64,000 nt of DNA, taken from the NCBI GenBank assembly GCA_020436935.1, contig JAGQWX010000006.1, forward strand, positions 1-64,000. Reading direction: 5' to 3'. Below are positions 32,701 through 40,867 of the stretch, piece after piece. Made by a program: the position numbers and the translations under genes. How positions within the stretch are numbered: the stretch's first letter is position 1; each line of letters opens with the position of its first letter. The notes below the pieces were generated by a model. It made no database searches. It was not told the origin of the DNA and saw nothing but the letters and a program-made list of their open reading frames with translations. Source of the DNA: Saprospiraceae bacterium. Its GTDB lineage: Bacteria > Bacteroidota > Bacteroidia > Chitinophagales > Saprospiraceae.

Positions 32701-35333
32701 TTGGGGATGATAGTGGAGTTTCCCGCAACGAGAACCCTTCTCACGTTTACAGCGAACCTGATACTTTTTCGGTTCGGCTCATAGCCATTCGTTCATCGAC
32801 CTGCGCGGACACCTTTCAAATAAAAGACCTCATTAAACTAGAAGGTCCAAGGGCCAATATATCTTACGAAATCAGTGGCAACTGTCTGCCAATCGACTTG
32901 ACCATGTCTGCAACCTCGGACAAGGATTATGCCTATTTCTGGGACTTTGGAAATGGAGATGTGGATACAACTGCAGGGCTGGTCCGGTTTGACACGGTGA
33001 GGTATCAGTTTACTGAACCGGGTATTTATCTTCCAAAACTGGTGGTACAGGATGCGAAGGGATGCAAACGCATTTTTTCTGGCGAGGACATTGAAGTCAA
33101 TAAGGTGGATGCTTTGTTTAAGATGGAAACAGACACCATTTGTGGGATTGATAGCGAAATCAGATTGATCAATGAATCAAGCACTACTTCGTCAGTAGTG
33201 GGATATGAATGGACATTGAAAAATGAGGCTTTTGAGGATTTTTCTTTTGAAAAGGACCCGGTATTTATAACCGGACATAGTGGGTTTTATGATGCGACAC
33301 TTATCACCTCATCACCCAATTGCAAAGATACTTTTGAATTGGCACAAGCTGTCGAAGTATTTTATCTTCCAATTGCAGATTTTTCAACAGACCCATCGAC
33401 ATTGTGCGAGATGAATAGTGCCCTTTTCAGGGATTCGACAACATTGTCGGAAGGCACCATTGTTCGATTCGAGTGGAAGGTGAATGGAAACATCTTTGGA
33501 GATTCAAGCCTCGAATATTATGTATTTGACCAAGCTGGAATGTATGATGTTGGATTGAAGACCACCACTCAGGCAGGCTGTGTAGACAGCATAATGAAAT
33601 CTGTTGAAATAAAGGATGGCATCGGAATTCAAACGCCAAATGACAGTACCATCTGCCTGGACAGGTCATTAAAATTAACAGCCGCAATCACCAATCCGGA
33701 AAGAGTATCAGCATTTTACTGGGCCCTGCCTGACGGCACCAATTGCGATGCCTGCCTTTCTGTGAATACTGCTCCTGATGTAAGCAATATGTACTATTTT
33801 TATGCCAACACGCAGGAAGGATGTATTTATAAAGACAGCGTTGAGATAACTGTAGCCCAGGTTCCATATCCAGATCCATCCCTTCAATTTGACGATACCA
33901 TATGCGACGGGGCGATGGTCGAAATAAGAATTGCGAACCTGGAAGACGATTGGTTGACCGCCTGGTCTTCAGATGCTGTTCCAGGGATTTGTGATACTTG
34001 CTCATCTGTCGAATTTGCATTGAATGGCGATGCCCTGGTAATGCTATCAATTACCAATCAATTTGGCTGTAAGAGTGATACATCTGTGCAGGTAAGTGTA
34101 GAAAAGAGCATTGCTGATTTTTTGATTGAATCCAGGGCAGCTTGTAAAGACTCTTACACTAGCCTGGAGTTGAATGGACAAGTAACGGGCCTCAAATGGA
34201 CTTCCACAAATGGGAAAGAGTTATGCAATTTATGTAATCAATTGCAGTTTTTGGCTGAAACCAATACCCTTATTGAAGTTGAAGTCATGTCAGAGGAAGG
34301 TTGCATTTATAAGGATACCGTAGAGGTAGTGGCTGTCAGTCCTGAGGATTTGACAATGCCGGACGACACTTTGGTGTGTTCAGGCCAGTCCTTGATTCTA
34401 AATGCTTTTGGACCTGGAATACCGACATGGCAAAATGACGAACAGCTTACCAATACAAGCACACTTTCACCCCAGGTTATAGCCCAAAAGCCGACAGTTT
34501 TTATCCTGAATTTGGAATACGACGAATGTTTGCTTACTGACTCAGTTTTTGTGGATGTCATTGATTCTCTTACGGCATCTGTAAATGGAGATACCGTATG
34601 CTTTGGCGATATGGCTATTTTAGAGATTGAAGGTGATGCATACGAATATTGGTGGTACAAAAACGATGTATTTTTGACAAAAGAAGAATCAATCAGTTTG
34701 ATTGGAAACACAGCAGATGTGTATCATGTGGTGGCCAAACGCAATGGATGCGCTGATCTTGAGCTCCCATCCAAACTTTTGGTTCATCCAAAAATTGAGT
34801 ACGAAGTCACCAAAAAACAATATCTGATGGATTTGAATGAAAAAGTTCAAGTGGAAAGTACATCAGATAATGTTGATCGATACACCTATAACTGGTCACC
34901 ATCGGAAGGCCTTTCATGCTCTGATTGTCCTTCTCCTTATGTATATGGAACTGAGGTCAACACAACTTTTTTAGTAAATGTTGCTGATATTATTTCAAAT
35001 TGTTCTATTGAGGACAGTCTTAGAGTTCGAGTTTCCAACAAATGTTCTGATAAAGGTTTTTACAGGCCCAATATTCTGGCCCGATTTGCTCAAAACAGCG
35101 AGAACCACTTTTTTACGGTCATAGCGCTCGATCAAAGCGAATTCAGACAATTGGATATTTTTGACAGGTGGGGCACCAAAGTTTTTACCACGAAAGATGC
35201 TGACACCAGGTGGGATGGCACATTTAATGGAGCTCCACTTTCAGAAGGTGTATATTCATACAGAGTCGAAGCATTTTGTCCGGAAACATCTGAGGTATAT
35301 AACTTTTATGGGAATGTCACTATTATCAATTGA
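29784..35333 (+). CDS. giant PKD-repeat cell-surface protein with T9SS type B (gliding-motility-like) C-terminus
   Basis: The 1849-residue protein has a signal peptide (HLLFFVWFAVIFNCSAVSG) after the ATG at 29784; a TTG at 29751 would add 11 residues. Roughly a dozen tandem PKD-like beta-sandwiches follow, recognisable by WDLGG, WDFGN, WDFGD and WEFGD turns. Most contain a Cys pair near each end. From about residue 1270 the repeats shift to Ig-like modules with CxxC pairs (NCDACLS, CDTCSS, CNLCNQ). The last 75 residues (LDIFDRWGTKVF to YRVEAF) form the CHU_C/type B sorting domain used for T9SS export. It is predicted to be a long adhesin or gliding-related filament. It is convergent with the YjbR-like gene, with a two-base gap. 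Confidence 0.9.
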   Translation: MTKHLLFFVWFAVIFNCSAVSGQLIADFSANKTEGCGSVEVVFSNTTMGADAGTTYSWDLGGVTSDRVDPGRIFETPGKYKICLTATSSTGVKNTKCKDDFITVFALPEVDFSVDRTKGCSPVTVAFKNLSKSQNKLVSLTWDLGGTGNVIKTNNLDSLVTSVYSKGGKYTASLTVIDDKNCINTLLRKDIIEVLAPAEVIPTKAFLKTCGLPWEVEIKNNNIDPDAEYTWDFGNGTTFKGDNPPIVVYQNAGSFDLKVDAQKGQCKQQYVFPSFVNTEESAIIKTSNDSPCAEEKVTFEDITTLGADSLVWSIDGAIVSRSKAFVFVFSSGGCHTITLKRYRKECTDSTRMACFEVKTKPDIAYEIKNQFTCETPAVLEFVAPGDFKVTWEFNNKGKKEILAGNRITHMVNAIGDYSVDLIYTDRQSCTYRIPNIPVKIEKFEVKLPSLGPGGCVGSSILLLDSISSVLPIVYQKWEVFTQPPQTFVNQRPEVMADSVGVFDVLLTVENSIGCRDTIKRNAYLRVGRAPAVNFDADPKEDCLSVDRQFTDLSSGPVNEWIWDFGDSTRSVLKDPLHNYNGFGVFDVSLIAGYNGCYASKQNKNFITVHPPKASFKLVVDCEDPRNVQINNTTALGDEFFWTLTDPSGSIFTTRDSTIGDYNFNRLGQIAISLLTKNDSTGCEHFTTDTFLLELPVAAYDLDTLFGCAPFRISIDTFPVNADSTFLYFLGKPLQNNILNIDTGGTYESPLYIVKDKNGCLDSFQLQDKILSNVIRPAPEFNPIVCAPDDLFLTDSSTSAFGTIEEILWDVGGKMATGTSDTLFFDSKGVFDVNVSYKDSWGCAAEADLPQSLTVVDLKPDFRADSLGCTGVSIRFIPTGNDVNTDAFSWEFGDGKSSTEQVSNNQYDSEGNFDVCLNMHDSRGCENKICKTEYVKIRDPHALFIADPVASPCPPLITNFLNQSTNAIAFEWDFGDDSGVSRNENPSHVYSEPDTFSVRLIAIRSSTCADTFQIKDLIKLEGPRANISYEISGNCLPIDLTMSATSDKDYAYFWDFGNGDVDTTAGLVRFDTVRYQFTEPGIYLPKLVVQDAKGCKRIFSGEDIEVNKVDALFKMETDTICGIDSEIRLINESSTTSSVVGYEWTLKNEAFEDFSFEKDPVFITGHSGFYDATLITSSPNCKDTFELAQAVEVFYLPIADFSTDPSTLCEMNSALFRDSTTLSEGTIVRFEWKVNGNIFGDSSLEYYVFDQAGMYDVGLKTTTQAGCVDSIMKSVEIKDGIGIQTPNDSTICLDRSLKLTAAITNPERVSAFYWALPDGTNCDACLSVNTAPDVSNMYYFYANTQEGCIYKDSVEITVAQVPYPDPSLQFDDTICDGAMVEIRIANLEDDWLTAWSSDAVPGICDTCSSVEFALNGDALVMLSITNQFGCKSDTSVQVSVEKSIADFLIESRAACKDSYTSLELNGQVTGLKWTSTNGKELCNLCNQLQFLAETNTLIEVEVMSEEGCIYKDTVEVVAVSPEDLTMPDDTLVCSGQSLILNAFGPGIPTWQNDEQLTNTSTLSPQVIAQKPTVFILNLEYDECLLTDSVFVDVIDSLTASVNGDTVCFGDMAILEIEGDAYEYWWYKNDVFLTKEESISLIGNTADVYHVVAKRNGCADLELPSKLLVHPKIEYEVTKKQYLMDLNEKVQVESTSDNVDRYTYNWSPSEGLSCSDCPSPYVYGTEVNTTFLVNVADIISNCSIEDSLRVRVSNKCSDKGFYRPNILARFAQNSENHFFTVIALDQSEFRQLDIFDRWGTKVFTTKDADTRWDGTFNGAPLSEGVYSYRVEAFCPETSEVYNFYGNVTIIN

Positions 35334-35335
35334 TC

Positions 35336-35674
35336 TTAATCCAATAACTTTTTGGCTTGTTCACTTAAAGTCTTTGGTGCCACTTCAACATAAGCTGAAA
35401 CCACAAGTTGATGAAGCATTTCGGCATCGACTTCTGTGTATTCTACAATGGTCCATCCTTGATTACCCCACTTGTTGGGTAAGGGATAGATTTTTTTTGA
35501 AGGATGGAGCGAAAAGGCGTCCTGATCAGCCGGAGATAATTTGATCGTTATTTTTGATCCATCAGCATGGAGCGTCATAAAGATTTTGTTTTTGACCTTG
35601 AATGCCTTTTTTTCAAAATGATCTCCTGTGGTGAACTCAGGTAATAACACCAAGGTGTCTTCTAATAATTTCAT
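35336..35674 (-). CDS. MmcQ/YjbR family protein
   Basis: The 112-residue protein shows the compact YjbR/CyaY-like fold: an early FEKKAFKVKNKIFMTLH, then KLSPADQDAFS, and NKWGNQGWTIVEYTEV with the conserved tryptophans, ending in an AYVEVAPKTL helix. Members are called DNA-binding from structure but have no firm function. It lies 29 bases after the DUF1003 gene on the same strand and is probably cotranscribed. Confidence 0.75.
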   Translation of the reverse strand: MKLLEDTLVLLPEFTTGDHFEKKAFKVKNKIFMTLHADGSKITIKLSPADQDAFSLHPSKKIYPLPNKWGNQGWTIVEYTEVDAEMLHQLVVSAYVEVAPKTLSEQAKKLLD

Positions 35675-35703
35675 ATCGATGCCATTGTTTAATATCGGTG
35701 AGG

Positions 35704-36246
35704 TTAATGTCTGATTTGTCCCTTTATTTCTTCAAGCAATTTGGTCTGATACTCTTGAATTTCCAAAAGGCTTTGCAATTGCTCCTCCATCAGTAAATTT
35801 AATTTTTCATGAAGGTTCCTGATTTCAATCTCCGATTTGAGGTTGATGAGATAATCGTTTTCTGCTCTCTGCCTGTCTTTTTCTTCCTGCCTGTTTTGCG
35901 ACATCATGATGACTGGCGCTTGTAGTGCTGCCAGGCAGGAAAGCAGTAGATTCAAAAGAATAAATGGGAATGGATCAAAGGCTTTTTGAACAAACAATAT
36001 ATTGATTGTTATCCAAATCAAAATGATCACGGAAAATAATATGATGAACTTCCAGGAACCACCGAAGCTTGCCACTTTATCAGCTATTCTTTGTCCAAGA
36101 GCCGGTCTGTCTTGTTGGCTGTTTAAAAGATTTTGTGACAGCAACTCCTGCTCTTTCATAGAAGCAGCAACTAGACCATGGAGCTTCTGTAGATGCTGAT
36201 CTTCAGTTTGTAAAATTTGCTGGATATAATTGGTTTTATGTTTCAT
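35704..36246 (-). CDS. DUF1003 membrane protein
   Basis: The 180-residue protein has the DUF1003 layout: a soluble N-terminal helix, two transmembrane helices (FIILFSVIILIWITINILF and FPFILLNLLLSCLAALQAPV), the conserved MMSQNRQEEKDRQRAENDY just after the second helix, and a C-terminal coiled coil (about 125-178). Proteins of this family are called Mg2+ transporter-C-like in some databases, on weak grounds. It precedes the YjbR-like gene. Function is unknown; the family assignment is firm. Confidence 0.8.
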   Translation of the reverse strand: MKHKTNYIQQILQTEDQHLQKLHGLVAASMKEQELLSQNLLNSQQDRPALGQRIADKVASFGGSWKFIILFSVIILIWITINILFVQKAFDPFPFILLNLLLSCLAALQAPVIMMSQNRQEEKDRQRAENDYLINLKSEIEIRNLHEKLNLLMEEQLQSLLEIQEYQTKLLEEIKGQIRH

Positions 36247-36370
36247 ATCATCTTTTTTAAAGAATCATTTAATTAAGCAGTGATGAAAAATATAAAAATA
36301 AGTAACAATAGAATAGAATCGAAGAAGTCAAATCACAAGAAGAAGAAAAATTGAGCTTTACTTTGGCCAA

Positions 36371-36410
36371 TAAGCGTTTACAAACGTTTATAAACGTTTA
36401 TAAACGTTTA
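36371..36410. repeat. four tandem 10-bp palindromic units (TAAACGTTTA) upstream of ssb
   Basis: The units are TAAGCGTTTA, CAAACGTTTA, TAAACGTTTA and TAAACGTTTA, directly abutting. Each of the last two is a perfect palindrome, and the period equals about one DNA helical turn. The array ends four bases before the putative -33 element of ssb, at about -82 to -43 from the expected start site, a place suited to an activator or cooperative repressor. Confidence 0.7.
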
Positions 36411-36414
36411 AATC

Positions 36415-36446
36415 TTGATCGGTAAATTGAATTCACTATACATTTG
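36415..36446 (+). promoter_or_regulatory. Bacteroidota-type promoter of ssb
   Basis: TTG at 36415-36417 and TACATTTG at 36439-36446 are 21 bases apart, fitting the -33/-7 pattern. The leader to the ATG at 36478 is about 25 bases. Confidence 0.6.
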
Positions 36447-36477
36447 GAAGATTCAATAACGATTAAAAAATGAAAAC

Positions 36478-36867
36478 ATGAGAAATTCTGTCAGACTTAT
36501 TGGTTACATCGGAAACGAGCTCAAATTTATGGAGTTTACAGGGGGCTCAAAAAAAGCCCAATGCACACTGGCAACAACAACAAGTTACAAAAGTGCGAGT
36601 GGAGAATTGGTCAGAGAAACCCAATGGCATAACATCATTGCCTGGGGCAGCCTTGCTGAAAACATGAAAAAGCTAATATCCAAAGGCAGTCAGATTCTGG
36701 TCGAAGGGAGTATTACCTATAGAAACTATAAAGATGCTGCAGGTGTAGAAAGGTACATTACAGAAATTAAGGCCGACAATTTTTTGATGCTGGACAAGTC
36801 AAAAGCAAGCGAAAGCATTCAGGATTCTGGTAAAAAAGAATTGGCTGGTGCACCCCTTGATTTTTAG
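36478..36867 (+). CDS. ssb: single-stranded DNA-binding protein
   Basis: The 129-residue protein has one OB fold: NSVRLIGYIGNELKF at the start, ETQWHNIIAWGSLAENM with the conserved tryptophan pair, GSQILVEGSITYRNYKD and ITEIKADNFLML. The acidic C-terminal tail, which in E. coli recruits partners through DDIPF, is replaced by a short tail ending APLDF, whose last D and F keep the interaction signature. It lacks a long glycine-rich linker, so it may be a secondary SSB. The upstream palindrome array suggests regulated expression. Confidence 0.9.
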   Translation: MRNSVRLIGYIGNELKFMEFTGGSKKAQCTLATTTSYKSASGELVRETQWHNIIAWGSLAENMKKLISKGSQILVEGSITYRNYKDAAGVERYITEIKADNFLMLDKSKASESIQDSGKKELAGAPLDF

Positions 36868-37054
36868 AAATCAATAGATTCAGAGTTTACTTCAGGAGGG
36901 GTCTTACTCAGGATTTCATTTGAATGAAATTGCTCAATTGTTTGAAAACTTTTGGAATAGAATAGGTTTTGCTGACAAAATAACTGTCAATTTTTTCTTC
37001 TTTAAAACATAGTATGTAAATGACTTGGCATAAGTTTGCAGCAAAACTTATATT

Positions 37055-37675
37055 TTGAATCTGGAATTTATTTTGAGCATTCTCCCCGAAAATATCGAGG
37101 GCATCATTTTTGATTTGGACGGCACTTTGGCAGACACCATGCCGTTGCACATTATGGCCTGGGAAGATACAGGCAGAAGTCTGAGTATTCCCATCACGGC
37201 CCAATTGATCAATGAATACGCAGGTGCTCCATCGCATGTAGTACTCCAAAGGATGAAGGAAAGGTTTGGTTGGACTGTTGATCCTGAAGTGGGACGTAAA
37301 ATGAAATCTGAGAAATACTATGAAATTCTGGACAAAAACGGTGGGGTAGGACCTGTTGGACCTGTTTTTGATTTTATGGTAAGCATGTCCGGGAAAATGC
37401 CCATGTCAATTGGTACCGGCAGCAATGCATACAGCGCTGGTAAAGTGATGAAGTTGATCGGTGCAGATGAATACATTGACATCGTTGTATCCGCTGATGA
37501 TGTAAGTGACCATAAACCTCACCCTGAAACGTTTTTAAAATGTGCCGAAAAAATGGGAATTGCACCTGAAAAATGTCTGGTATTCGAAGATGGTGCTATG
37601 GGCATTCTTGCCGCAAAAAATGCAAATATGCCCGCCATTCTCGTACCAGAGTATACACTGGTGACACATGATTAA
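37055..37675 (+). CDS. HAD-superfamily phosphatase/phosphomutase (beta-phosphoglucomutase-like)
   Basis: The 206-residue protein carries the HAD motifs: I, IIFDLDGTLADT, with D20 as nucleophile and D22 as acid/base; II, SIGTGSNAYSA; III, DHKPHPETF; and IV, VFEDGAMGI. The alpha-helical cap between motifs I and II places it in the subfamily of beta-phosphoglucomutase and sugar-phosphate phosphatases. Motif IV has ED followed by G in place of the usual S. The start is a TTG at 37055, as no ATG precedes motif I in frame. Substrate is uncertain. Confidence 0.85.
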   Translation: MNLEFILSILPENIEGIIFDLDGTLADTMPLHIMAWEDTGRSLSIPITAQLINEYAGAPSHVVLQRMKERFGWTVDPEVGRKMKSEKYYEILDKNGGVGPVGPVFDFMVSMSGKMPMSIGTGSNAYSAGKVMKLIGADEYIDIVVSADDVSDHKPHPETFLKCAEKMGIAPEKCLVFEDGAMGILAAKNANMPAILVPEYTLVTHD

Positions 37676-37678
37676 AAT

Positions 37679-37716
37679 AAAAATCAAGGTGATCCTTTCT
37701 GATCATCCTTGATTTT
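37679..37716. terminator. bidirectional hairpin terminator between the HAD and aldo/keto reductase genes
   Basis: AAAATCAAGG pairs with CCTTGATTTT, extended inward by TGATC/GATCA with a single-base bulge. Flanking A and T runs make it usable on both strands between these convergent genes. Confidence 0.8.
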
Positions 37717-37737
37717 TACAGCTTCTTACCAAGATGA

Positions 37738-38730
37738 TTATGAGGTTAATATAGCTTCAATGGCCTCTAGTTCTTCTCCTGAAAATTTAAAGTTTCCTAC
37801 GATTCCTAAATTTTGATTGAGTTGTTCCACTGAGCTGGCACCAATGAGTACAGAAGTAATCCTGTGGTCTTTCAGTAACCATGATAAAGCCATCTGCGAC
37901 AGTGTTTGTCCTCTGCTTGCAGCAATTTCGTTCAAATTCCTGACCTTTTGGATCTTGTCTTCAGAGACCTCATTCAATTGCAAAAAACCATGGGCTTTTG
38001 CAGCTCTGGAATCACTTGGAATTCCGTGTAAGTATTTGTCTGTAAGAAGCCCCTGAGCCAGTGGGGAAAAAGGTATGCAGCCAACTCCGTTTTCTTCGAG
38101 TATGTCCAGTAAACCATCTTCCACCCATCTGACAAACATGGAATATTTTGGCTGATGAATCAAACAAGGAGTACCCAGTTCTTTCAATATGCTGATGGCT
38201 TCGGCAGCTTCTTTATTTTCATAATTGGACAATCCAACGTACAATGCTTTTCCGCTTCGAACAATTTGATCCAGGGCCATCATGGTCTCTTCTAAAGGGG
38301 TGTTTGGATCTGGTCTATGCGAATAAAAAATGTCAACATATTCCAGTCCCATTCTTTTGAGGCTTTGATCACATGAAGAGATCAAATATTTTCTTGAGCC
38401 CCATTCCCCATAAGGTCCTGGCCACATCAAATAACCGGCTTTTGATGAAATGATGAGTTCGTCTCTTAGATATCCTGTAAAATCCTGCTTTAAGATCCTT
38501 CCAAAATTTTCTTCGGCGGAGCCCGGTGGCGGCCCGTAATTGTTGGCAAGGTCAAAATGGGTAATGCCATGATCAAAGGCATGATGGATCATTTTCCTTG
38601 CATTTTCTAAGGTATCAACCCCTCCGAAATTGTGCCAAAGACCCAAAGAAAGGATGGGAAGTTGTATTCCGCTTCTACCACATCTCTGGTAGTGCATGTG
38701 ATCGTAACGACCCGAATTTGGTGTATACAT
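37738..38730 (-). CDS. aldo/keto reductase (YghZ/Kvbeta-like)
   Basis: The 330-residue protein is an NADPH-dependent (beta/alpha)8 reductase. The catalytic tetrad is visible as D and Y in HFDLANNYG, K in IISSKAGY and H in IFYSHRPD. RCGRSGIQLPILSLGLWHNFGG and WPGPYGEWGSRKYL are characteristic of the YghZ-type (L-glyceraldehyde-3-phosphate reductase) branch that also resembles potassium-channel beta subunits. The nucleotide-binding end is LIGASSVEQLNQNL. It likely detoxifies aldehydes or methylglyoxal. It is monocistronic and convergent with the HAD gene. Confidence 0.88.
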   Translation of the reverse strand: MYTPNSGRYDHMHYQRCGRSGIQLPILSLGLWHNFGGVDTLENARKMIHHAFDHGITHFDLANNYGPPPGSAEENFGRILKQDFTGYLRDELIISSKAGYLMWPGPYGEWGSRKYLISSCDQSLKRMGLEYVDIFYSHRPDPNTPLEETMMALDQIVRSGKALYVGLSNYENKEAAEAISILKELGTPCLIHQPKYSMFVRWVEDGLLDILEENGVGCIPFSPLAQGLLTDKYLHGIPSDSRAAKAHGFLQLNEVSEDKIQKVRNLNEIAASRGQTLSQMALSWLLKDHRITSVLIGASSVEQLNQNLGIVGNFKFSGEELEAIEAILTS

Positions 38731-38885
38731 ATCCTATTGTATTAAATCGCATTATTTTAAAAAGCCTCGCAATGTAGATAAATATAAAAAAACGGCAAAA
38801 TGAGATCAATACATCCACAACTATATTCGTTAAACTAAGAATACCTCATGATTAAGGTCATTTGTTTGGCATAAATAACCAATCA

Positions 38886-38918
38886 TTTGATTTCCTTTAA
38901 TCATATGTATTATCTTTG
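38886..38918 (+). promoter_or_regulatory. Bacteroidota-type promoter of ilvE
   Basis: TTTG at 38886-38889 and TATCTTTG at 38911-38918 are 21 bases apart, matching -33 and -7 elements. The leader to the ilvE ATG at 38946 is about 20 bases. Confidence 0.7.
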
Positions 38919-38945
38919 CACCAACTTTCTAAATGAAATAAACAT

Positions 38946-40025
38946 ATGGATATTAAAGTCATTCAAACGCAGAACTCAAAAATCGATCAACTGGATTTTA
39001 ACAATATTCCTTTTGGGAAAGTATTTACTGATCACATGTTGGTCGCAGACTACATCAACGGAGAGTGGACCAATGTGGTCATCAAGCCATTCGAAAACGT
39101 ATCACTCCATCCGGGAAATGCAGCACTACACTATGGGCAGTCAATTTTTGAGGGAATGAAGGCAAACCGTACGCCTGACGGCAATCCTATTCTTTTTAGA
39201 GCTGACAAACATTTGGAAAGGATCAATGCTTCAGCACGCAGGATGTGCATGCCCGAAGTACCTGAAGAGCTGTTCATGGAAGGTCTAAAAAAATTGGTTT
39301 ATGTCGACAGGGAATGGATACCTTCATTGGAAGGATGCTCATTATACATCAGACCTTTTATGTTTGCAACAGATGAATTTCTGGGCGTAAAAGCATCTGA
39401 TACCTATAAGTTTATGATCCTGCTTCTTCCTGTAGGTAGATATTATACCGCTCCTGTAAAACTTAAAGCAGAAGACAAATATGTTAGAGCCGTTCAAGGA
39501 GGAGTAGGTGAGGCAAAAACCTCAGGAAATTATGCAGCCTCGCTCAAACCGGCTTTGGATGCAAAAAAGCAAGGTTATGATCAGGTGATGTGGCTCGATG
39601 GCAAGGAGTTCAAATACATTCAGGAAGTTGGTACTATGAATATCTTCTTCGTTATTGGTGATAAAATAATTACCCCTGAAACAGATGGGGCAATTCTCAA
39701 AGGGATAACCAGAGATTCCATCATTACCATTCTCAAAGACAAGGGCTACAACCTAGAAATCAGACCAGTTACCATACAGGAAATTGTTGCTGCAGGAGAA
39801 AGTGGAGAATTGAAAGAAGTATTTGGTACCGGAACAGCAGCAGTAGTTTCAAATGTTTGTGAGATCAGTTATATGGATAAAACCATCAAGCTGGATACCA
39901 GTAAGTCGGGAATATCAGAAATGTTGTATGATACCATTGACGGCATCAAAAAACTGACCATCGAGGACAAATACGGTTGGGTTGAAGTTGTAACTGCAGA
40001 AGAATTAGATTTGGTTGCCCAATAA
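38946..40025 (+). CDS. ilvE: branched-chain amino acid aminotransferase
   Basis: IlvE transfers amino groups between glutamate and the keto acids of Leu, Ile and Val. The 359-residue protein is the longer type II (eukaryote-like) form of fold-type IV PLP enzymes. LHPGNAALHYGQSIFEGMKA, LFRADKHLERINASARRMCM, LYIRPFMFATDEFLGVKAS, and VGEAKTSGNYAASLKPAL, with the cofactor lysine just after VGEA, are all conserved. IQEVGTMNIFFV and FGTGTAAVVSNV bind the phosphate. It is convergent with cdsA (6-base gap, no terminator). Confidence 0.95.
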   Translation: MDIKVIQTQNSKIDQLDFNNIPFGKVFTDHMLVADYINGEWTNVVIKPFENVSLHPGNAALHYGQSIFEGMKANRTPDGNPILFRADKHLERINASARRMCMPEVPEELFMEGLKKLVYVDREWIPSLEGCSLYIRPFMFATDEFLGVKASDTYKFMILLLPVGRYYTAPVKLKAEDKYVRAVQGGVGEAKTSGNYAASLKPALDAKKQGYDQVMWLDGKEFKYIQEVGTMNIFFVIGDKIITPETDGAILKGITRDSIITILKDKGYNLEIRPVTIQEIVAAGESGELKEVFGTGTAAVVSNVCEISYMDKTIKLDTSKSGISEMLYDTIDGIKKLTIEDKYGWVEVVTAEELDLVAQ

Positions 40026-40031
40026 TTTTGG

Positions 40032-40823
40032 TCAAAAGGCCAAAACCAAGAGCAAAGCAAACGGCATATAGAAGAGAAAACTGTCAAAGCGGTCCCAGAT
40101 GCCTCCATGTCCAGGCATGATGTTTCCGGAATCTTTGACATTGTTTTCTCTTTTTATTTTTGACTCAACCAGGTCACCCATAGTACCCAATATTGCTGCA
40201 AGCAAGCCTGCCAAAAACCAATTGGTTTCGATGCCCCATTTCGTGAAGTGAATCCCTACGGCAGTCAACATTGTAAAAACCAATCCACCGGCAAACCCTT
40301 CCCATGTCTTCTTTGGTGAAATGATTTCATAAAGCTTATGTTTTCCCCATCTTCTTCCAACAAGATAAGCACCGGTATCATTTGCCCATAGCAGGCATAA
40401 AACCAACAACAAAACAATATTCATTTGAGGCTCAAGGTCCAGCATTTTTATCCATAAAGCCGCGCCAACAACAGGATAAAAATATGCTGTATTTGATACC
40501 CAGGATGTCAGGGGTATTCTTGGCAATAAAATAAACAAGCCCGTCATCAGATAAGAAGCCGAGGCTATGATGGCAACAGAATTGAATTCACTCCCTCTAA
40601 AATCAGCAAAATAAAGAAATGCTATCACAGCCAATCCCCATAAAACAGGCAGCCACAATGCCGGCCCTTCTTTTTTTTGCATTTTACCAAACTCGTATAA
40701 GCTTGCCGGTACAATGGCAGCGAGCAATGCCATAGCCCCAAAATTTCCCGAACAAAACAAGCCGACCACCACAACAACGAATATAAATGCAGAAATTGCC
40801 CTCTGCTTCAATATGCTTTCCAA
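40032..40823 (-). CDS. cdsA: phosphatidate cytidylyltransferase
   Basis: CdsA makes CDP-diacylglycerol, the branch point of phospholipid synthesis. The 263-residue protein has about eight hydrophobic helices. The CDS signature appears near the C-terminus: LVESKIKRENNVKDSGNIMP, then GHGGIWDRFDS, including the conserved KR...KD, HGG and DR residues. It is divergent from pdxJ with 44 bases between starts. Its product feeds the pathway in which psd (3.9-4.5 kb) acts later. Confidence 0.94.
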   Translation of the reverse strand: MESILKQRAISAFIFVVVVVGLFCSGNFGAMALLAAIVPASLYEFGKMQKKEGPALWLPVLWGLAVIAFLYFADFRGSEFNSVAIIASASYLMTGLFILLPRIPLTSWVSNTAYFYPVVGAALWIKMLDLEPQMNIVLLLVLCLLWANDTGAYLVGRRWGKHKLYEIISPKKTWEGFAGGLVFTMLTAVGIHFTKWGIETNWFLAGLLAAILGTMGDLVESKIKRENNVKDSGNIMPGHGGIWDRFDSFLFYMPFALLLVLAF

Positions 40824-40831
40824 TATCTGTA

Positions 40832-40839
40832 TAATTTTG
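40832..40839 (+). promoter_or_regulatory. -7 element TAATTTTG of pdxJ
   Basis: It is a perfect TAnnTTTG 28 bases before the pdxJ ATG, within the short cdsA-pdxJ divergent region. No TTTG -33 element is seen. Confidence 0.45.
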
Positions 40840-40867
40840 CAGACGAAAGTAATTATAATAAACTACT

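Noticed and set aside
36371..36410. Tandem repeat before ssb considered as a CRISPR remnant
   Set aside because: The 10-bp units abut directly without spacers, and no cas gene is present; an operator array fits better.
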